This document shows positions 7,456-9,251 of a stretch of 9,251 nucleotides of DNA, piece after piece. The stretch's first letter is position 1. Each line of letters begins with the position of its first letter. Made by a program: the position numbers and the translations under genes. The notes below the pieces were generated by a model, which was not told the origin of the DNA, ran no database searches, and saw only the letters and a list, made by a program, of their open reading frames with translations. Location: positions 1 through 9,251 of the forward strand of contig JABDRH010000566.1 in NCBI GenBank assembly GCA_013041835.1, written 5' to 3'. Origin of the DNA: Desulfatitalea sp. (lineage in GTDB: Bacteria > Desulfobacterota > Desulfobacteria > Desulfobacterales > Desulfosarcinaceae).

Positions 7456-7486
7456 TAAGGGGGACGCCCTTAACTTATTGACTTTT
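7456..7486 (+). repeat. REP-like hairpin repeat, copy 2, abutting the RAYT remnant
   Basis: TAAGGG (7456-7461) and CCCTTA (7467-7472) form a perfect 6-bp stem with a 5-nt loop, followed by ACTTATTGACTTT. It ends at the base before the RAYT stop codon (reverse-strand TAG, 7489-7487). Compared with copy 1, both arms of the stem have changed together so pairing is kept. A palindrome next to a RAYT gene is the expected arrangement for a REP substrate. Confidence 0.6.
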
Positions 7487-7883
7487 CTAAAAAGAATAGC
7501 CTTCCACCGAGGCAATTTGTGCCCCACGTCGAACCGATTGGCTGACTGCCACGGTTGAAATTTTCAACTTGCGGCCCAGTGCGGTCATGCTCATGCCCAA
7601 TTCGCGCACCGCTGAAAAGCATAAAAGACTACGGGCTTTAACAAGTCGCCGGTAGCGCCCCTGTTGCCAAACCTCTTCAGCCGGCATGCCCAGCAGATCC
7701 GCCACTCGTTTGACAATGAAAATGATTTGGCATTAATGCCCAAGCGTAGCAGGCGGTCTGGGTCTGTTCAAAGACAAGCCCCATGCGATTTAGAAAATCG
7801 TACCGGTCCGGGTCGTCTCTGAATATCTTGCGGCGCTCGATGCCGCGCGCGATGATATGATGCAAAACACCGGCTGCATCTAT
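7487..7883 (-). pseudogene. REP-associated tyrosine transposase (RAYT, Y1_Tnp) remnant
   Basis: RAYTs are HUH single-strand transposases that act on REP palindromes. Read on the minus strand, the N-terminal part gives IDAAGVLHHIIARGIERR, KIFRDDPDRYDFLNRMG and AWALMPNHFH, where the last four residues hold the metal-binding His pair. At 7716/7714 the sequence jumps frame into the C-terminal part, VKRVADLLGMPAEEVWQQGR, then VKARSLLCFSAVRELGMS and a DnaA-like helix (LKISTVAVSQSVRRG), ending at TAG. About 131 codons remain, whereas family members usually exceed 200 residues. The region with the catalytic Tyr is gone and the junction is out of frame. The first few residues and start codon are also lost where the sequence meets the kinase stop codon. 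It cannot be active. Confidence 0.85.
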
Positions 7884-7887
7884 TTGT

Positions 7888-9251
7888 TCAGGATTGATCC
7901 AGGACGTGCCGAACAGTGAGGGCCAAGCTCGATCTGGTGATCGGCTTGTTGAGAAAGGCTTTTATGCCGATCTCGGCAGCTCTTTCCTTGGTCATTTTTT
8001 TACTATAGCCGGTGCACAGGATCACCGGTATGTTGGATCGAATGCTCAATAGTTCCGCCGCCAGCCGGTCGCCGGTCATGTCGGGCATCGTCATGTCGGT
8101 AATCACCAGATCGAACTTGCCAGGCGTGGATCGAAACAGCTCAAGCGCCGCTGGACTGCTGCTCCGGGTCGTCACCGTATAACCCAGGCGCTTTAAAATT
8201 TCGCTGGCGGCTTTGATGATGGGCAATTCGTCATCGATCAAAAGAATATGTTCAATTCCCGCCGGCGCTTTTTCAAGCATTGGGGGTGCGGATATGTCAT
8301 GCCCTTTGACAGCGGGCAAATACACCGTGAAGACCGTTCCTTTTTTCGGCTTGCTGTCGGCCCGGATGGTGCCGCCATAGTTTTGAACGATGCCGTGAAC
8401 CACGGCAAGTCCCATACCGGTGCCTTCACCCGGACCCTTGGTGGTAAAGTAGGGATCAAAGATCGTGTCGATGATTTCAGGCGCAATCCCGGGACCCGTA
8501 TCGGACACCTTCAGCTTGACATAGTCCCCGGATTTCAGATTCAAATGTCGGGCCCGTGCATCATTGAAGGATGTATTGCTAAGCGACACCTCAAGTCGGC
8601 CACCCTCATCTTCCATGGCCTGAGCGGCGTTGGCGCACAGATTCATCATGATCTGATAGACCTGGATCGCATTGCCCATGACCATGGCATCGCTGTTGAT
8701 GTGTTGTTTGATGTCGATGGAGACCGGAATAGAAGAGCGCAGCAACTTGAGGACCTCTTTGACGATGGTATCGATCCGGATAGGCCGGCATGCATCATCG
8801 GCTTGCCTGGCAAAGGCCAGGATCTGCCTGACCAACTGCTTGGCCCGCTTGCCGGCGGAAAAGATTTCGTTGAGATGTTCCAGGACCAGTGGATTCGCCT
8901 TGGTGTCTTCCATGGCAAGTTCGGTAAAACCGAGGATAGAGGTCAAAATGTTATTGAAATCATGGGCAATGCCACCGGCCAGGGTCCCGATGGCCTCCAT
9001 CTTTTGAGCATTCAGCAGTTGGGTTTGCAGTCTTTCCTGCTCCCTTTTCGCCTGTATTTGTTCGGTAATATCCTGAACCGTACCGAAAACGATATGGGAT
9101 CCGGTCGGGGCGCGATGGATCACGCCGACGGAACGGACATGGAGGATGTCGCCGTTTTTGCGTATCAAACGGTACGTGTTGGGGGTCAGTTCCCCACAAC
9201 CTGAAGCGATGCACGTGTCCAGCCACGCGGCGATGCGGGAATGGTCCTCCG
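7888..9251 (-). CDS. Hybrid sensor histidine kinase (PAS-HisKA-HATPase-REC), 5' end beyond window
   Basis: The visible C-terminal 453 residues start at the right edge in the second half of a PAS/PAC domain (YRLIRKNGDILHVRS, VQDITEQIQA). HisKA follows with GIAHDFNNIL; the phosphoacceptor His codon is 8964-8962. The ATPase domain shows an N-box (NLCANAAQAM), G1 (DTGPGI), F-box (FDPYFTTK) and G2 (GTGMGLAVVHGI). A receiver domain closes the protein, with IDDE, acceptor Asp (codon 8097-8095, in VITDMTMPD), CTGYS and FLNKP. All residues needed for catalysis and phosphotransfer within the visible part are present, so it looks functional. The reading frame stays open to the edge, so the true start, any further sensor domains and promoter lie outside. 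TTG 9168 is not the real start. Its input is unknown, and no output gene is adjacent in the window. It ends at TGA 7890-7888, directly beside the RAYT remnant. Confidence 0.93.
   Translation of the reverse strand, partial: EDHSRIAAWLDTCIASGCGELTPNTYRLIRKNGDILHVRSVGVIHRAPTGSHIVFGTVQDITEQIQAKREQERLQTQLLNAQKMEAIGTLAGGIAHDFNNILTSILGFTELAMEDTKANPLVLEHLNEIFSAGKRAKQLVRQILAFARQADDACRPIRIDTIVKEVLKLLRSSIPVSIDIKQHINSDAMVMGNAIQVYQIMMNLCANAAQAMEDEGGRLEVSLSNTSFNDARARHLNLKSGDYVKLKVSDTGPGIAPEIIDTIFDPYFTTKGPGEGTGMGLAVVHGIVQNYGGTIRADSKPKKGTVFTVYLPAVKGHDISAPPMLEKAPAGIEHILLIDDELPIIKAASEILKRLGYTVTTRSSSPAALELFRSTPGKFDLVITDMTMPDMTGDRLAAELLSIRSNIPVILCTGYSKKMTKERAAEIGIKAFLNKPITRSSLALTVRHVLDQS

Noticed and set aside
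6411..7486. CRISPR-like or tandem array
   Set aside because: There are only two dissimilar copies about 1 kb apart with a gene between them, which fits REP-like repeats and not a CRISPR.
8248..9204. Plus-strand open frame (318 codons)
   Set aside because: It is antisense to the hybrid kinase, whose catalytic boxes are all clearly present on the minus strand.

Overview
The window looks like chromosomal DNA from a sulfate-reducing-type member of the Desulfobacterota (Desulfobacterales/Desulfosarcina-like). This rests on three family resemblances recalled from knowledge, not searched: a PAS/HisKA sensor without an ATPase domain beside a REC-coiled-coil-LuxR regulator, a NuoF/GltD-type plus NuoG-type formate dehydrogenase pair, and a PAS-HisKA-HATPase-REC hybrid kinase.

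Layout. 1-383 is non-coding, with a folded inverted repeat at the left edge and a sigma70-like promoter. 384-2289 holds an apparently intact two-gene signalling unit on the + strand: a membrane-anchored PAS/HisKA protein and its probable partner response regulator. 2545-6385 is a decayed NAD(P)-linked formate dehydrogenase operon on the + strand. The flavin/FeS subunit has lost its 5' part and its FAD-binding segment and carries three in-frame stops. The catalytic subunit (fdhA) has lost its N-terminal 2Fe-2S and His-Cys3 cluster region and is split by a 133-bp MITE-like element. 6490-7368 is an intact SDR oxidoreductase on the + strand, bracketed by two copies of a short REP-like hairpin. 7487-7883 (- strand) is a deleted remnant of a REP-associated tyrosine transposase (RAYT). 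7888-9251 (- strand) is the C-terminal 453 residues of a hybrid sensor kinase running off the right edge.

How the parts relate. The strongest observation is the MITE. It has 25-bp terminal inverted repeats (24/25 matching) and a perfect 8-bp target duplication, GCAAACTC. Removing the element and one target copy rejoins fdhA in frame at a conserved motif. The whole FDH locus has been eroded by frame-preserving changes plus nonsense codons, and with the RAYT remnant this suggests a genome shaped by small mobile elements and gene loss. The REP-like hairpins around the SDR gene match the kind of substrate expected for a RAYT, although the local transposase is dead. No CRISPR, rRNA, tRNA or clear phage feature was seen, and I found no convincing wholly new system.
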